From positions 1 through 40,554 of the forward strand of contig JACVRX010000002.1 in assembly GCA_014534205.1 (NCBI GenBank): 40,554 nucleotides of DNA. The letters run 5' to 3'. Below, one piece after another: positions 1 through 9,452 of the stretch (its first letter is position 1; each line of letters opens with the position of its first letter). Source of the DNA: Jiangellaceae bacterium. Its GTDB lineage: Bacteria > Actinomycetota > Actinomycetes > Jiangellales > Jiangellaceae. Position numbers and translations under genes: made by a program. The notes beneath the pieces are model-generated. The model saw nothing but the letters and a program-made list of their open reading frames with translations. It was not told the origin of the DNA and did no database searches.

Positions 1-681
1 CGAGCCGTAAAGCGCGGCCAGGTAGCGGCCCATCTCGGCCGCGTCGAACGGGCGCAGCTCGTAGCGCTCGACGACCGGCAACCGGGCGAGACGGGCAAGC
101 AGCGGGCGCAACGGGTGCCGGCGGTGCAGGTCGTCGGAACGGTAACTCGCGACGATCAGCAGCCGTTCGTCGCGCATCCGGCCGACCAGGAAAGCCAGCA
201 GGTCCCTGGTCGACTGGTCGGCCCAATGCAGGTCTTCGAGTATCAACACGACCGGTCCGCGGCCCTGCCGGCTGGCCCGGCCCAGCGTCGCGGCGACGGA
301 GTCGAACAGCTGCAACTGGCTTGCGTCGCTGCCCGGCGCGAAGCTTCCGGCGAACTCCAGCCGGGCCTCACGCGTGGTTTGACCGCCCTGCGCAGTGGCA
401 TCCGCGCGGAGCGGCCGCAGCGCCTCGGTGAATGCCAGGTACGGCAGGCCTACGTCGCCGATGTCTAGGCAGTGGCCGAGCAGGACAGTGGCGCCGGTCA
501 CGGTCGCCTTCGCGGCCAGTTCGGTGAGCAGCCGCGTCTTGCCAACGCCGGCGTCGCCGGCGACCAGCACGGCCGTGGGTTGGCTGAGCGCCGCCCGCTC
601 GACCGCGTCGAGCAGTGCGCTGAGCTCGCGCTCCCTGCCGACGAACGGGGTGTCCAGATCCGCCCGAGTCACGCGGTCCAT
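1..681 (-). CDS. LuxR/LAL-family ATP-binding transcriptional regulator, N-terminal part (gene runs off the left edge)
   Basis: Manual reverse-strand translation from ATG at 681: MDRVTRADLDTPFVGRERELSALLDAVERAALSQPTAVLVAGDAGVGKTRLLTELAAKATVTGATVLLGHCLDIGDVGLPYLAFTEALRP..., with Walker A GDAGVGKT and the FVGRERE start typical of LAL regulators; frame stays open to position 1. Confidence 0.85.
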   Translation of the reverse strand, partial: MDRVTRADLDTPFVGRERELSALLDAVERAALSQPTAVLVAGDAGVGKTRLLTELAAKATVTGATVLLGHCLDIGDVGLPYLAFTEALRPLRADATAQGGQTTREARLEFAGSFAPGSDASQLQLFDSVAATLGRASRQGRGPVVLILEDLHWADQSTRDLLAFLVGRMRDERLLIVASYRSDDLHRRHPLRPLLARLARLPVVERYELRPFDAAEMGRYLAALYGS

Positions 682-686
682 GGTGG

Positions 687-720
687 CACGCAGGGCCGAC
701 CATACGGTCGGCCCTGCGTG
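687..720. promoter_or_regulatory. Perfect 15-bp inverted repeat with 4-nt loop (CACGCAGGGCCGACC-ATAC-GGTCGGCCCTGCGTG)
   Basis: Arms 687-701 and 706-720 are exact reverse complements; lies 5 nt upstream of the regulator start codon and 14 nt past the stop of the small upstream ORF. Confidence 0.85.
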
Positions 721-734
721 GGTTGTTGCGCGGC

Positions 735-887
735 TCACGCGGCGCGTGGCAAGAGCTTCCGCCGGAGTGCCCGCGAGCTCCTGCCCGCACTGTCCCGACG
801 CGGCGCACGGGCCCGCCGGAAATCCTCTGCGATCCGCTCTCTGCGGTAGCTCAGCTCGGCCTCGATCCCCGGTGCGACGATGCTCAT
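735..887 (-). CDS. Small hypothetical protein (50 aa, basic C-terminus)
   Basis: ORF MSIVAPGIEAELSYRRERIAEDFRRARAPRRDSAGRSSRALRRKLLPRAA immediately upstream of, and co-directional with, the LuxR-type gene. Confidence 0.4.
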   Translation of the reverse strand: MSIVAPGIEAELSYRRERIAEDFRRARAPRRDSAGRSSRALRRKLLPRAA

Positions 888-1052
888 GGCTGCCGTCCTC
901 TCCGTCGATGTCTGTCGTCGATGCTTCGAGAGTCGTGCTGAGGCCACCCGTGGGACATCGGGTGACCGCGCATGATGAGCCGCGCCGACCACTTATCCCG
1001 ACCGGTGCTCGAGCCGGGCGGCTAAGTGGTCGCGACCTGCCCGGAGCGGTCC

Positions 1053-1129
1053 GGAATGACCCGTACACCATGCCGGTCGGTACCTCACCAGCCCTGCACG
1101 CCTGGATGTACTGACCCGCCTGGTGATGG
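1053..1129 (-). repeat. Diverged copy (copy C) of the ~80-bp palindromic intergenic repeat, inverted orientation
   Basis: Reverse complement CCATCACCAGGCGGGTCAGTACATCCAGGCGTGCAGGGCTGGTGAGGTACCGACCGGCATGGTGTACGGGTCATTCC aligns end to end with 13211-13290 (67 identities in 80 columns, counted by eye). Confidence 0.85.
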
Positions 1130-1317
1130 CAGCGGACCGCACCGCCGCGCCGGCCCCGCTGCGGAGCATTTTCGCAGTCCGCCACCGCTGTGGCACACTG
1201 GCGGCCGTTGCCGGGCTGGATGCGTGCGCCCTGCCGCTGGGGGGTCGAAGCCACGCGGATCTCAGCAGCCGAACCGAACCGCCGACGACCCGCGGCGTCG
1301 ACGAGGAAGTGACCACG

Positions 1318-1668
1318 ATGAACACGCTGGATGCTGTCGACGCTGCCAGTTTGCGCACCGACATCCCGCCCTTCCGGGCCGGAGACACCGTGAAGGTCCA
1401 CGTGAAGGTCGTGGAGGGCACTCGGTCCCGGCTACAGGTCTTCCAGGGCGTCGTGATCCGCCGGCAGGGCTCCGGCGTGCGGGAGACGTTCACGGTGCGC
1501 AAGGTGAGCTTCGGCGTCGGCGTCGAGCGCACGTTCCCGCTCCATTCGCCGATCATCGACCGGATCGAGGTCGTGACCAGAGGCGACGTCCGCCGTGCCA
1601 AGCTCTACTACCTGCGCGGGCTGCGCGGCAAGGCCGCGAAGATCCGGGAGAAGCGCGACAGCGCCTGA
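1318..1668 (+). CDS. rplS: 50S ribosomal protein L19
   Basis: [81 protein letters not shown]-like GAGGAAGTG upstream of ATG. Confidence 0.97.
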   Translation: MNTLDAVDAASLRTDIPPFRAGDTVKVHVKVVEGTRSRLQVFQGVVIRRQGSGVRETFTVRKVSFGVGVERTFPLHSPIIDRIEVVTRGDVRRAKLYYLRGLRGKAAKIREKRDSA

Positions 1669-1776
1669 CGTCCCTGCCTCCGGGCCCGTTGGCGCCACCG
1701 CACGATACCGTCGTCACTGCGGCGCGGCGTCCCGCCGTGCGTCCATGCGGCCGGCTGGGCCCCACAGGGAGAGCAC

Positions 1777-2487
1777 GTGACGGAGAAGACCGTGCCCCGT
1801 GACGACGGTGAGGCGACGGCGGACAAGCCCCGACGGAGCGGCGTCGCGGCGTGGGTTCGTGAGACGGTCATCGTGGTCGGCTTGTCGCTCCTCATCGCGA
1901 CGCTGGTACGGATCTTCCTCGTCCAGGCGTTCCTCATCCCGTCCCAGTCGATGGAAGGCACGCTGCACGTCGGCGACCGCGTGCTCGTCTCCAAGCTGGC
2001 TACCCGCTTCGGCGACGTGCAGCGCGGGGACATCGTGGTGTTCGCCGATCCGGATCAGTGGCTGTCCCCGGTGAGTGATCCGGAGGACACCACGCTGGGA
2101 GGGCGGCTCCGCGACGTCCTGCAGTTCGTCGGTGTGCTGCCGGACGACTCCGAGGGTCACCTGATCAAGCGGGTCATCGGGATCGGGGGTGACACCGTCG
2201 CCTGCTGCGACGAGAAGGGACGGCTGACCGTCAACGGTTTGCCGCTCGACGAGTCGGACTTCTTGTCGACCGGCGACAAGCCGTCGGCCACCGAGTTCGA
2301 GGCCACGGTGCCGGCCGGGCAGCTTTTCGTCATGGGCGACCACCGATCCAACTCCGGAGACTCCCGGGTCAATGGAACCGTGCCGGAAGGCCGTGTCACC
2401 GGGCGGGCGTTCGCCGTGGTGTGGCCGCTGGCGCACTGGGGATCGCTGTCGCGCCCCGAGGCATTCACGGCCGTACCTGAGCCCTGA
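1777..2487 (+). CDS. lepB: Signal peptidase I
   Basis: N-terminal TM segment, IPSQSMEGTL catalytic Ser motif, RGDIVVF, LIKRVIG Lys motif, GDHRSNSGDSR. Confidence 0.96.
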   Translation: MTEKTVPRDDGEATADKPRRSGVAAWVRETVIVVGLSLLIATLVRIFLVQAFLIPSQSMEGTLHVGDRVLVSKLATRFGDVQRGDIVVFADPDQWLSPVSDPEDTTLGGRLRDVLQFVGVLPDDSEGHLIKRVIGIGGDTVACCDEKGRLTVNGLPLDESDFLSTGDKPSATEFEATVPAGQLFVMGDHRSNSGDSRVNGTVPEGRVTGRAFAVVWPLAHWGSLSRPEAFTAVPEP

Positions 2488-2521
2488 CCCGGCGACGGGC
2501 ACGCCAATAAGCTCCACGGTG

Positions 2522-2998
2522 ATGAGCACCGCCGTTGTTCGGCCGACCGTACGGGTGCTGCTGCTCGCCCACGGCCGGGAGCAGCCGCGGGTGCTGCTGT
2601 TCCGCGCGGTCGATGGGTACTGGTTCCCGCCAGGTGGTGCCGTTGAACCGGGCGAGACGTATGAGCAGGCCGCGAGCCGCGAGCTCGCCGAGGAGACCGG
2701 ACGCACCGACGTGGCGCTCGGTCCGCACATCTGGAATCGCCGGCAGGTCTTCGAATGGCGTGGGAGGCTGCTCGACCTGCGCGAGAGGTGGTACCTGGGC
2801 GTGGCGCCCGACGCGTTTGCGCTGGACGTCGCCGGCTGGACAGCCGAGGAGCAGGCAGATATCACTGCGTACCGGTGGTGGTCTTTGGAGGAGCTCGCCG
2901 CAACCCAGGAACCCTTGGTCCCCAGGGCGCTCGCCGAACTCGTCGAGCGGCTGGTGCAGGAAGGAGCCCCGAGCACGCCGATGGAGGTGGGCGTGTGA
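2522..2998 (+). CDS. NUDIX hydrolase
   Basis: Nudix box GGAVEPGETYEQAASRELAEETG. Confidence 0.93.
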   Translation: MSTAVVRPTVRVLLLAHGREQPRVLLFRAVDGYWFPPGGAVEPGETYEQAASRELAEETGRTDVALGPHIWNRRQVFEWRGRLLDLRERWYLGVAPDAFALDVAGWTAEEQADITAYRWWSLEELAATQEPLVPRALAELVERLVQEGAPSTPMEVGV

Positions 2999-3672
2999 CC
3001 GAATTCAAGCGGCCGGTGATCAGGCGCGGTGGCCTCTACGGCTACGAGCGCGCGCTGGCCGAGCTCGGCTTGTCGCCGGTCGCCGGAGCGGACGAGTCCG
3101 GCCGGGGTGCCTGCGCCGGCCCGTTGGTGGTCGCCGCCGCGGTGTTGCCGACTGGTCGGCGGGAGCGGATCCGCGACTTGGCCGACTCCAAGCTGTTGAC
3201 CCCGCCGGCGCGGGAACGGGTCTACGAGGAGGTGATGAGCCGGGCGGTGTCGTGGTCGGTGGTAATCGTCCCGCCGGACGAAGTCGACCGCCGTGGCTTG
3301 CACGTCGTCAACGTCGAGGCGATGCGCCGCGCGCTGGCCCGGCTGGACGTAACGCCAGGGTATGTGCTGACTGACGGCTTCCCGGTGGCAGGGCTCGGTG
3401 TGCCGGGGCTAGCGATGTGGAAGGGCGACCGGATGACTGCGTGCATCGCCGCGGCATCGGTCATCGCCAAGGTCACCCGGGACCGAATCATGACCGAGCT
3501 GCACGATCGGTGGCCGTGCTACGACTTCGCTTCCCACAAGGGATACGTGACGCCGGAGCACCAGGACGCACTGGACCGGCACGGGCCGTCGCCAGTGCAC
3601 CGGCGGTCGTACGTCAACGTGGCTCGGGTCGTGGGCGAGAATGGTGCTCTAGTCCTGGAGGAGATCCGATGA
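2995..3672 (+). CDS. rnhB: Ribonuclease HII
   Basis: VAGADESGRGACAGPLVVAAAVL..., DSKLLTPPARE, AASVIAKVTRDRIM; GTG start overlaps the NUDIX stop. Confidence 0.96.
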   Translation: MTEFKRPVIRRGGLYGYERALAELGLSPVAGADESGRGACAGPLVVAAAVLPTGRRERIRDLADSKLLTPPARERVYEEVMSRAVSWSVVIVPPDEVDRRGLHVVNVEAMRRALARLDVTPGYVLTDGFPVAGLGVPGLAMWKGDRMTACIAAASVIAKVTRDRIMTELHDRWPCYDFASHKGYVTPEHQDALDRHGPSPVHRRSYVNVARVVGENGALVLEEIR

Positions 3673-3989
3673 GCACCGAAGACCTCGAGAAGTACGAAAC
3701 AGAGATGGAGCTGTCGCTCTATCGGGAGTACCGCGACGTCGTCGGACTCTTCTCCTACGTCGTCGAGACCGAGCGGCGGTTTTACCTGACCAACAACGTC
3801 GACCTGCAGGTGCGCAGTGAGGGCGGCGAGGTGTACTTCGAGGTCACCATGAGTGACGCGTGGGTGTGGGACATGTACCGCCCGGCCCGCTTCGTCAAGA
3901 ACGTCAAGGTGGTCACGTTCAAGGACGTCAACGTCGAGGAGCTCGCCAAGAGCGACCTGGAGATCCCCAAGACCGGCCTGGGCAGCTGA
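3669..3989 (+). CDS. DUF2469-family protein
   Basis: MSTEDLEKYETEMELSLYREYRDVVGLFSYVVETERRFYLTN...; conserved actinobacterial neighbour of rnhB. Confidence 0.93.
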   Translation: MSTEDLEKYETEMELSLYREYRDVVGLFSYVVETERRFYLTNNVDLQVRSEGGEVYFEVTMSDAWVWDMYRPARFVKNVKVVTFKDVNVEELAKSDLEIPKTGLGS

Positions 3990-4352
3990 TTCGGCGAGTG
4001 ATCCGGCGAGTGAAACGACGCATGCTTGCCTGATCTCGTGTTGCCGTAGCGGAACCAGGAGCACGCTTCAGCTCCGAAAGTTCAGCCTCGGTGGTCGACG
4101 TGGCTTCATGTAATTGGGCTCAACTGGAGCTGCACCAAGACCGCGCTGATCAAGTAAGGCACTTCTTCCAGCGCCGGCCGCGGCCCTTGACTGCCGACGT
4201 GACACTACAGCGACGCGTTGGCGGCTAAAAGCGGGCGGCAACCCCGACGCCGTCCACAGCGGCCCGGATTCCGACCAGGCGTCCCCAGCCGGCCGCCAAT
4301 AACTGCCTGCGTCCGTCGAGTTGACCGAGGCTCGGGACCGGAGGTGTTGCCC

Positions 4353-4709
4353 GTGCGGGTCAAGGACGCTGTCGGGTCATACGGCGAGGGAGTGGCGGTT
4401 CGGTATCTCGAACAGGCGGGTCTCACCGTGGTCGCGCGCAATTGGCGCTGCGAGCTCGGTGAAATCGACATCGTCGCGCTGGACGGCTCGACCGTGGTGG
4501 TCTGCGAGGTCAAGACCCGAACCGGCTTCGGCTTTGGCTCGGGCCTGGAGGCGGTGACCCGGGCGAAGGCTCGCAGACTCCGGCAGCTCGGCCTGCGCTG
4601 GCTCGCAGAGAACGGCCGGCGCAGCGCGCGGCTGCGCTTCGACGTCCTGGCAGTCCACCGGGGACGCCACGGGCCGGCGACGGTGGAGCACCTGCGCGGA
4701 GCGTTCTGA
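4353..4709 (+). CDS. yraN: YraN/UPF0102-family endonuclease-like protein
   Basis: GEGVAVRYLEQAGLTVVARNWRCELGEIDIVALDGSTVVVCEVKTRTG; GTG start preceded by GGAGGTG. Confidence 0.93.
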   Translation: MRVKDAVGSYGEGVAVRYLEQAGLTVVARNWRCELGEIDIVALDGSTVVVCEVKTRTGFGFGSGLEAVTRAKARRLRQLGLRWLAENGRRSARLRFDVLAVHRGRHGPATVEHLRGAF

Positions 4710-6235
4710 TGCTGTTCTCCCGCTGCCGCAGCGTCGCGCTCTCCGGAGTGAGCGGCACCGTCGTCGACATCGAAGTCCACATCGGCGGTATGCCGGGGTT
4801 CGCGATCGTCGGCCGGCCGGACGCTTCGCTGCTGGAAGCCCGGGACCGGGTGCGGGCGGCCGTGCTGTCCAGCGAGGAGGCGTGGCCGCTGCAACGGATC
4901 ACGGTCAGCCTGTCACCGGCGGCGCTGCCCAAACGCGGCAGTCACTTCGACGTCGGAGTCGCTGTCGCCGTCGTGGCAGCCGCCGCCGAGCCGCCCATAC
5001 AGATCCCTGCCGAGATGGTGTTCTTCGGCGAGCTGGCGTTGGACGGCCGGCTACGCCCCGTGCCCGGCGTCCTGCCCGCGGCCGTCGCCGCCGCGAACGC
5101 CGGAGGGACCCACATCGTGGTACCCGAAGCCAACGCGAGCGAGGCAGCGCTGGTGCCTGGCCTGTCGGTGCTCGGCGCCCGATCGCTGCGGCAGGTGCTT
5201 GCGGTACTCCGTGGCGAACCGGTTCCGCAGGAGCTGGCGAAGCCTGTGGCCGCCGCAGTCCACCGGCTGGACGACGCCGCGCTCGACCTGGCTGACGTGA
5301 CGGGCTTGGAACAGGCGAAGTTCGTCCTCGAGGTCGCCGCGGCGGGTCAACACCACCTGCTCCTCACCGGCCCGCCAGGCGCCGGCAAGACCATGTTGGC
5401 CAAGCGGTTGCCAGGGCTGCTTCCCGACCTGTCGACCGACGAGTCGCTCGAGGTGACCGCGATCCATTCGGTCGCCGGGATGCTGCGTCCGGACCAGCCG
5501 CTGGTCACTCGGCCGCCGTTCGCCGCACCCCACCACACGGCGTCCATGGTGGCGGTGGTCGGCGGCGGCAGCCGGATCTTGCGGCCGGGCGCGGCGAGCC
5601 TCGCCCACCTCGGCGTGCTGTTCCTGGACGAGGCACCCGAGTTCGGCCCGCAAGTACTCGATGCGCTGAGGCAGCCGTTGGAGCAGGGGGAGATCGTCGT
5701 CGCCCGGGCGGAAGCCACCGCGGTCTTCCCGGCGCGGTTCCTGCTGGTGCTGGCGGCGAATCCGTGCAAGTGCGGCAACCACGGCACTCGCGGTCGCAAA
5801 TGCGAGTGCACGCCCGACGCCGTCCGCCGGTACGGGTTTCGAATATCCGGCCCGCTGCGAGACCGGATCGAACTGCGTTGCATCGTCGATCCGCCTCCCG
5901 TCGGCCGACTGGACGCGCCCGCCGGTGGGGAGCCGAGCAAGGTCGTCGCCGATAGGGTCGCGATCGCGCGGGACCGCCAGCGCCGGCGGCTTGCCGGCAC
6001 GCCGTGGCGGGTGAACGGCGAGGTGCCGGGTCCCGCGCTGCGCCGTGAGCTGCGTCCCTCGACGGTGTCGTTGCAGCCCCTCCACGAGGCGCTGTCCCGC
6101 GGTCAGCTCACCGCCCGGGGGGCTGACCGGGTGCTGCGGGTTGCCTGGACACTCAGCGACCTGGCCGGCCGCGATCTGCCCAGCCGCCAGGACGTCGCCC
6201 GGGCCGTGGGGATCCGGCTCGGGATGTCCGGATGA
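4709..6235 (+). CDS. comM: YifB/ComM-family Mg-chelatase-like AAA+ ATPase
   Basis: Walker A GPPGAGKTMLAKRLPGLLP, FLDEAPEF, AANPCKCG. Confidence 0.95.
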   Translation: MLFSRCRSVALSGVSGTVVDIEVHIGGMPGFAIVGRPDASLLEARDRVRAAVLSSEEAWPLQRITVSLSPAALPKRGSHFDVGVAVAVVAAAAEPPIQIPAEMVFFGELALDGRLRPVPGVLPAAVAAANAGGTHIVVPEANASEAALVPGLSVLGARSLRQVLAVLRGEPVPQELAKPVAAAVHRLDDAALDLADVTGLEQAKFVLEVAAAGQHHLLLTGPPGAGKTMLAKRLPGLLPDLSTDESLEVTAIHSVAGMLRPDQPLVTRPPFAAPHHTASMVAVVGGGSRILRPGAASLAHLGVLFLDEAPEFGPQVLDALRQPLEQGEIVVARAEATAVFPARFLLVLAANPCKCGNHGTRGRKCECTPDAVRRYGFRISGPLRDRIELRCIVDPPPVGRLDAPAGGEPSKVVADRVAIARDRQRRRLAGTPWRVNGEVPGPALRRELRPSTVSLQPLHEALSRGQLTARGADRVLRVAWTLSDLAGRDLPSRQDVARAVGIRLGMSG

Positions 6236-7404
6236 CGAGCGCCGCGGTGTCCGCCGATCGGGCGGCGCGGGCGGCACTGTCGGCACTCGTCGACCCCGGT
6301 ACTCCGGCGGGGGTGCGGCTTGCTCGGCAGGTTCTGAACGAGGACGCCTCCGACGTGCTGTCGGCCATCCGCAGCGGCCTTAGCACGCTGGACCGGGATG
6401 GGCGGTTGCGTAGACGCAGCGGCGGTGTCGACGGCGAGACGCTGCTTCGGCACGGTGCCCTGGTGAACGCCCGTTTCCTGTGCCCGGGGGATGCCGAATG
6501 GCCGGCCGACGTAGCCGCTCTCGAACTCACCGACGACTCCGGAGCGCGTCCGGGACCGCCACCGCTCGGCTTGTGGGTCCGTGGCGATCCAGATCTGGCC
6601 GCGGTCACCGACCGTTCGGTCGCGGTGGTCGGCGCTCGCGCAGCGACCGAGTACGGCGTCCGAGTAGCGGTCGACCTCGCCGCAGAGTTCGCCGCGGCCG
6701 GTTGGAGCGTGCTATCCGGGGCCGCCTATGGCGTGGACGCCGCGGCGCATCGGGGCGCGCTCGCCGCGGGTGGGATGACGGTGGCCGTGCTCGCGTGCGG
6801 GGTCGACCAGTTCTATCCCAGCGCGAACACCACACTGCTGCAGCGGGTCGCAGCGGAAGGGCTCGTGGTCAGTGAGTTGCCACCGGGCTCGCACCCGACC
6901 CGGCAACGGTTCCTGGCACGCAACCGGCTGATCGCCGCGATGACGCGTGGCACGGTCGTCGTCGAAGCCGCAACCCGGTCCGGCGCGCTCAACACCGCCA
7001 ACTGGGCAGGCGACATCGGCCGCCCGGTGGCGGCGGTGCCCGGTCCGGTGACGTCGTCCATGTCCGCCGGGTGCCACGAACTCGTCCGGACCGGTGCGGC
7101 GATGCTCGTCAGCAGCGCCGCCGAGGTGGTCGATCTGGTCGGAGATCTGGGAACGGACGCCGCAGCGGATCCGGTCCGTGAGACTCGCCCCTGGGACCAG
7201 CTGGGTCCCGATGCAAGGGAGGTGATGGAGGCGATGCCTGCCCGGCGGATAGTGACCGTGGATTCGATCTGTCTCGACACCGGGATGTCGGCAGCCAGGT
7301 GCCTGGGAGCGCTCGCCGAGCTGTCCCTCGCCGGGATGGTCCTGAGCTGTCCCGACGGCTGGCGGCTCGCTCCCGGCGTGACCACGGCGCGCGGCGGTGC
7401 TTGA
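6232..7404 (+). CDS. dprA: DNA-processing protein DprA
   Basis: VAVVGARAATEYG, SGAAYGVDAAAHRGAL, LARNRLIAAMTRGTVVVEA. Confidence 0.96.
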   Translation: MTSAAVSADRAARAALSALVDPGTPAGVRLARQVLNEDASDVLSAIRSGLSTLDRDGRLRRRSGGVDGETLLRHGALVNARFLCPGDAEWPADVAALELTDDSGARPGPPPLGLWVRGDPDLAAVTDRSVAVVGARAATEYGVRVAVDLAAEFAAAGWSVLSGAAYGVDAAAHRGALAAGGMTVAVLACGVDQFYPSANTTLLQRVAAEGLVVSELPPGSHPTRQRFLARNRLIAAMTRGTVVVEAATRSGALNTANWAGDIGRPVAAVPGPVTSSMSAGCHELVRTGAAMLVSSAAEVVDLVGDLGTDAAADPVRETRPWDQLGPDAREVMEAMPARRIVTVDSICLDTGMSAARCLGALAELSLAGMVLSCPDGWRLAPGVTTARGGA

Positions 7405-7427
7405 CCCGGTCGATCCAGGCGCGCAGC

Positions 7428-8381
7428 GTGGGACGCGTGGCCGTTCGGCGTGGACCCGAGGCGGCGCTGCCGCACGCGTTCCAGCACGCGCTGACCGAGT
7501 TCACCGCCCACCTGCGCGCGGAGCGCGACCGGTCCGCCCACACGGTCCGGGCGTATGTCGCCGATGTCGCCAGCCTGCTCGATCACGTCGTGCGGCTGGG
7601 GCGGACAGACCTGGCCGGGGTGGACGTCGAGGCGGTGCGCGGCTGGCTGGCTCGGCAGCGCACGCAGGGACGGGCGCGAGCGACGCTCGCCCGCCGTGCC
7701 TGCGCGGCGCGTGCGTTCACGGCGTGGGCGCACCGGCGCGGGCTACTGCGAACCAACTCCGGTGCGCGGATCTCCGTTCCAGCTGCGCACCGCGCGCTGC
7801 CGAACGTGTTACGAGCCGACGTCATGGCCCGGGTGCTGGAATCCGCCGCGGCCGCGGCCGCCGCCGACGGCGACCCGGTGGCGATCCGCGACCGCGCCCT
7901 GCTCGAGCTGCTGTACGCCACCGGCGTACGAGTGAGCGAGCTTGTCGGGCTCGACGTTGCGGACGTGGACTACCAGCACCGGGTGGTACGGGTGCTCGGC
8001 AAGGGCCGCAAGGAGCGCAGTGTGCCGTTCGGCATACCCGCTGAAGCTGCGCTGGACGACTGGTTGAATCGGGGACGACCACTGCTGTATCGGCGGGCGG
8101 CCGGCGACGCGCTCTTCGTCGGCCGCCGGGGCGGACGTCTGGGGGTGCGCGCCGCCCGGCAGGTCGTCCACCAGCAGCTGTGCGCGGTGCCCGAAGCGCC
8201 CGACGTCGGCCCGCACGGCCTGCGGCATACGGCCGCGACGCATCTGCTCGAGGGAGGGGCGGATCTACGCAGCGTGCAGGAGCTGCTCGGCCACGCGTCG
8301 CTTTCCACCACGCAGATCTACACGCATGTCTCCGTCGACCGCCTTCGACGGATCCACGCGCAGGCGCACCCACGCGCCTGA
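7428..8381 (+). CDS. xerC: Tyrosine recombinase XerC
   Basis: Core-binding SAM-like N-domain; ATGVRVSELVGL, HGLRHTAATHLLEGG, LGHASLSTTQIYTHV catalytic motifs; exact GTG start uncertain. Confidence 0.93.
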   Translation: MGRVAVRRGPEAALPHAFQHALTEFTAHLRAERDRSAHTVRAYVADVASLLDHVVRLGRTDLAGVDVEAVRGWLARQRTQGRARATLARRACAARAFTAWAHRRGLLRTNSGARISVPAAHRALPNVLRADVMARVLESAAAAAAADGDPVAIRDRALLELLYATGVRVSELVGLDVADVDYQHRVVRVLGKGRKERSVPFGIPAEAALDDWLNRGRPLLYRRAAGDALFVGRRGGRLGVRAARQVVHQQLCAVPEAPDVGPHGLRHTAATHLLEGGADLRSVQELLGHASLSTTQIYTHVSVDRLRRIHAQAHPRA

Positions 8382-8915
8382 CCGTGCCGGCAGGAGGGGC
8401 CGGAACACGTCTTCTCCGAGCGGCAGCAGCCGGGGCCGACCAGTCTGCAGCAGCCCCATCGGGTCGAGATACGTGGCCGCTTTCCGCAAGCCCCAGTGCA
8501 GACAGGTGGCCGGCGCGCAATGGGTCGGCGCGCTGGACACGACCCCGATCTGGTCGCCGGCGACGACGTGCTGGCCGACCGCGACGGAGCCGGTAACCGG
8601 CTCATAGGTCGTTCGGAACAGGCCGTGCCGCACCACTACGACGCCGCGGCCGGCGACCAGACCGGCGTATGCCACCACACCGTCGCCTGCCGCATACACC
8701 GGCAGTCCGACGGTCGCGGCGAGATCGACTCCGCGGTGGCCAGGAAGCCACGGCTGCGCAGGCGGGTCGAACGCGCGGAGCACGTGCAACGACTCGGGAC
8801 CCAACGGCGAGCGCCAGCCGTCCGGCGCCAGTGCAGCAGCCGGCGCGACGTTTGCGAGCGCCTGGGCCCACAATCCGATGACGGCTGGGAGAAGCAGTCG
8901 TATGCCAACGGACAT
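8265..8915 (-). CDS. M23-family peptidase (LytM-like), secreted
   Basis: N-terminal signal-like segment; HRGVDLAATVGLPVYAAGDGVVAYAG...THCAPATCLHWGLR. Confidence 0.9.
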   Translation of the reverse strand: MSVGIRLLLPAVIGLWAQALANVAPAAALAPDGWRSPLGPESLHVLRAFDPPAQPWLPGHRGVDLAATVGLPVYAAGDGVVAYAGLVAGRGVVVVRHGLFRTTYEPVTGSVAVGQHVVAGDQIGVVSSAPTHCAPATCLHWGLRKAATYLDPMGLLQTGRPRLLPLGEDVFRPLLPARSGAWVRLRVDPSKAVDGDMRVDLRGGKRRVAEQLLHAA

Positions 8916-9065
8916 GCCGCCGAGGATCCACCTTCGCGGGTGCTCACGCGCCGCGCGCGCCGTCGGCTGTGGATGGCGGCGCTGCTGGGAAGGCCACTGT
9001 GGAGAAGCCGGACGTTTCTCCGTTCCACTTCTGGCACCTACCGGGCGCCGCCCCAGGAGCTGCGG

Positions 9066-9452
9066 TCAGGCCTTGGCTGCGACCTTGCGCCGGTACTGGG
9101 GTTCCAGCTTGCGGTCGATGTCGCTCGGCTTGATGCCCTGCTCCTGCAACAGCGCGTCGATCTTCGCCTCCAGCCGCTCGGAGCTGTCCGGCGACTCGCT
9201 GGACCCCTTGTACACGAAGTAGGCAGCGGCGATTACGAACGATCCGAGTTGGAGGAACTCGGACTGCCAGTTCTCCAGTGTCGACTGCCAGAACTCCACC
9301 CAGAACTCGCCCGACCAGAATTCAGCCGTCTGCTGGTGCGCTTCCTGCTCACTGACGAAGCGCTGCCATTCGACGAACAGCTGGGCCAGCCAGGTGAGTA
9401 CGAACAGCGCGATGAAGAACAGCCCCAGGCTGCGGTCGCGCACCCAGTTCAT
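9066..9452 (-). CDS. DUF6766-like small membrane protein
   Basis: MNWVRDRSLGLFFIALFVLTWLAQLFVEWQRFVSEQEAHQQ...FLQLGSFVIAAAYFVYKGSSESPD; two TM segments; family assignment from memory. Confidence 0.75.
   Translation of the reverse strand: MNWVRDRSLGLFFIALFVLTWLAQLFVEWQRFVSEQEAHQQTAEFWSGEFWVEFWQSTLENWQSEFLQLGSFVIAAAYFVYKGSSESPDSSERLEAKIDALLQEQGIKPSDIDRKLEPQYRRKVAAKA

Noticed and set aside
1714-3303. 529-aa minus-strand ORF
   Set aside because: Antisense to lepB, NUDIX and rnhB; composition typical of high-GC shadow ORFs with no recognisable domain
4000-4350. ~360-nt gap between DUF2469 and yraN as a possible RNA gene
   Set aside because: No convincing tRNA/ncRNA fold or conserved ORF seen by eye; left unannotated
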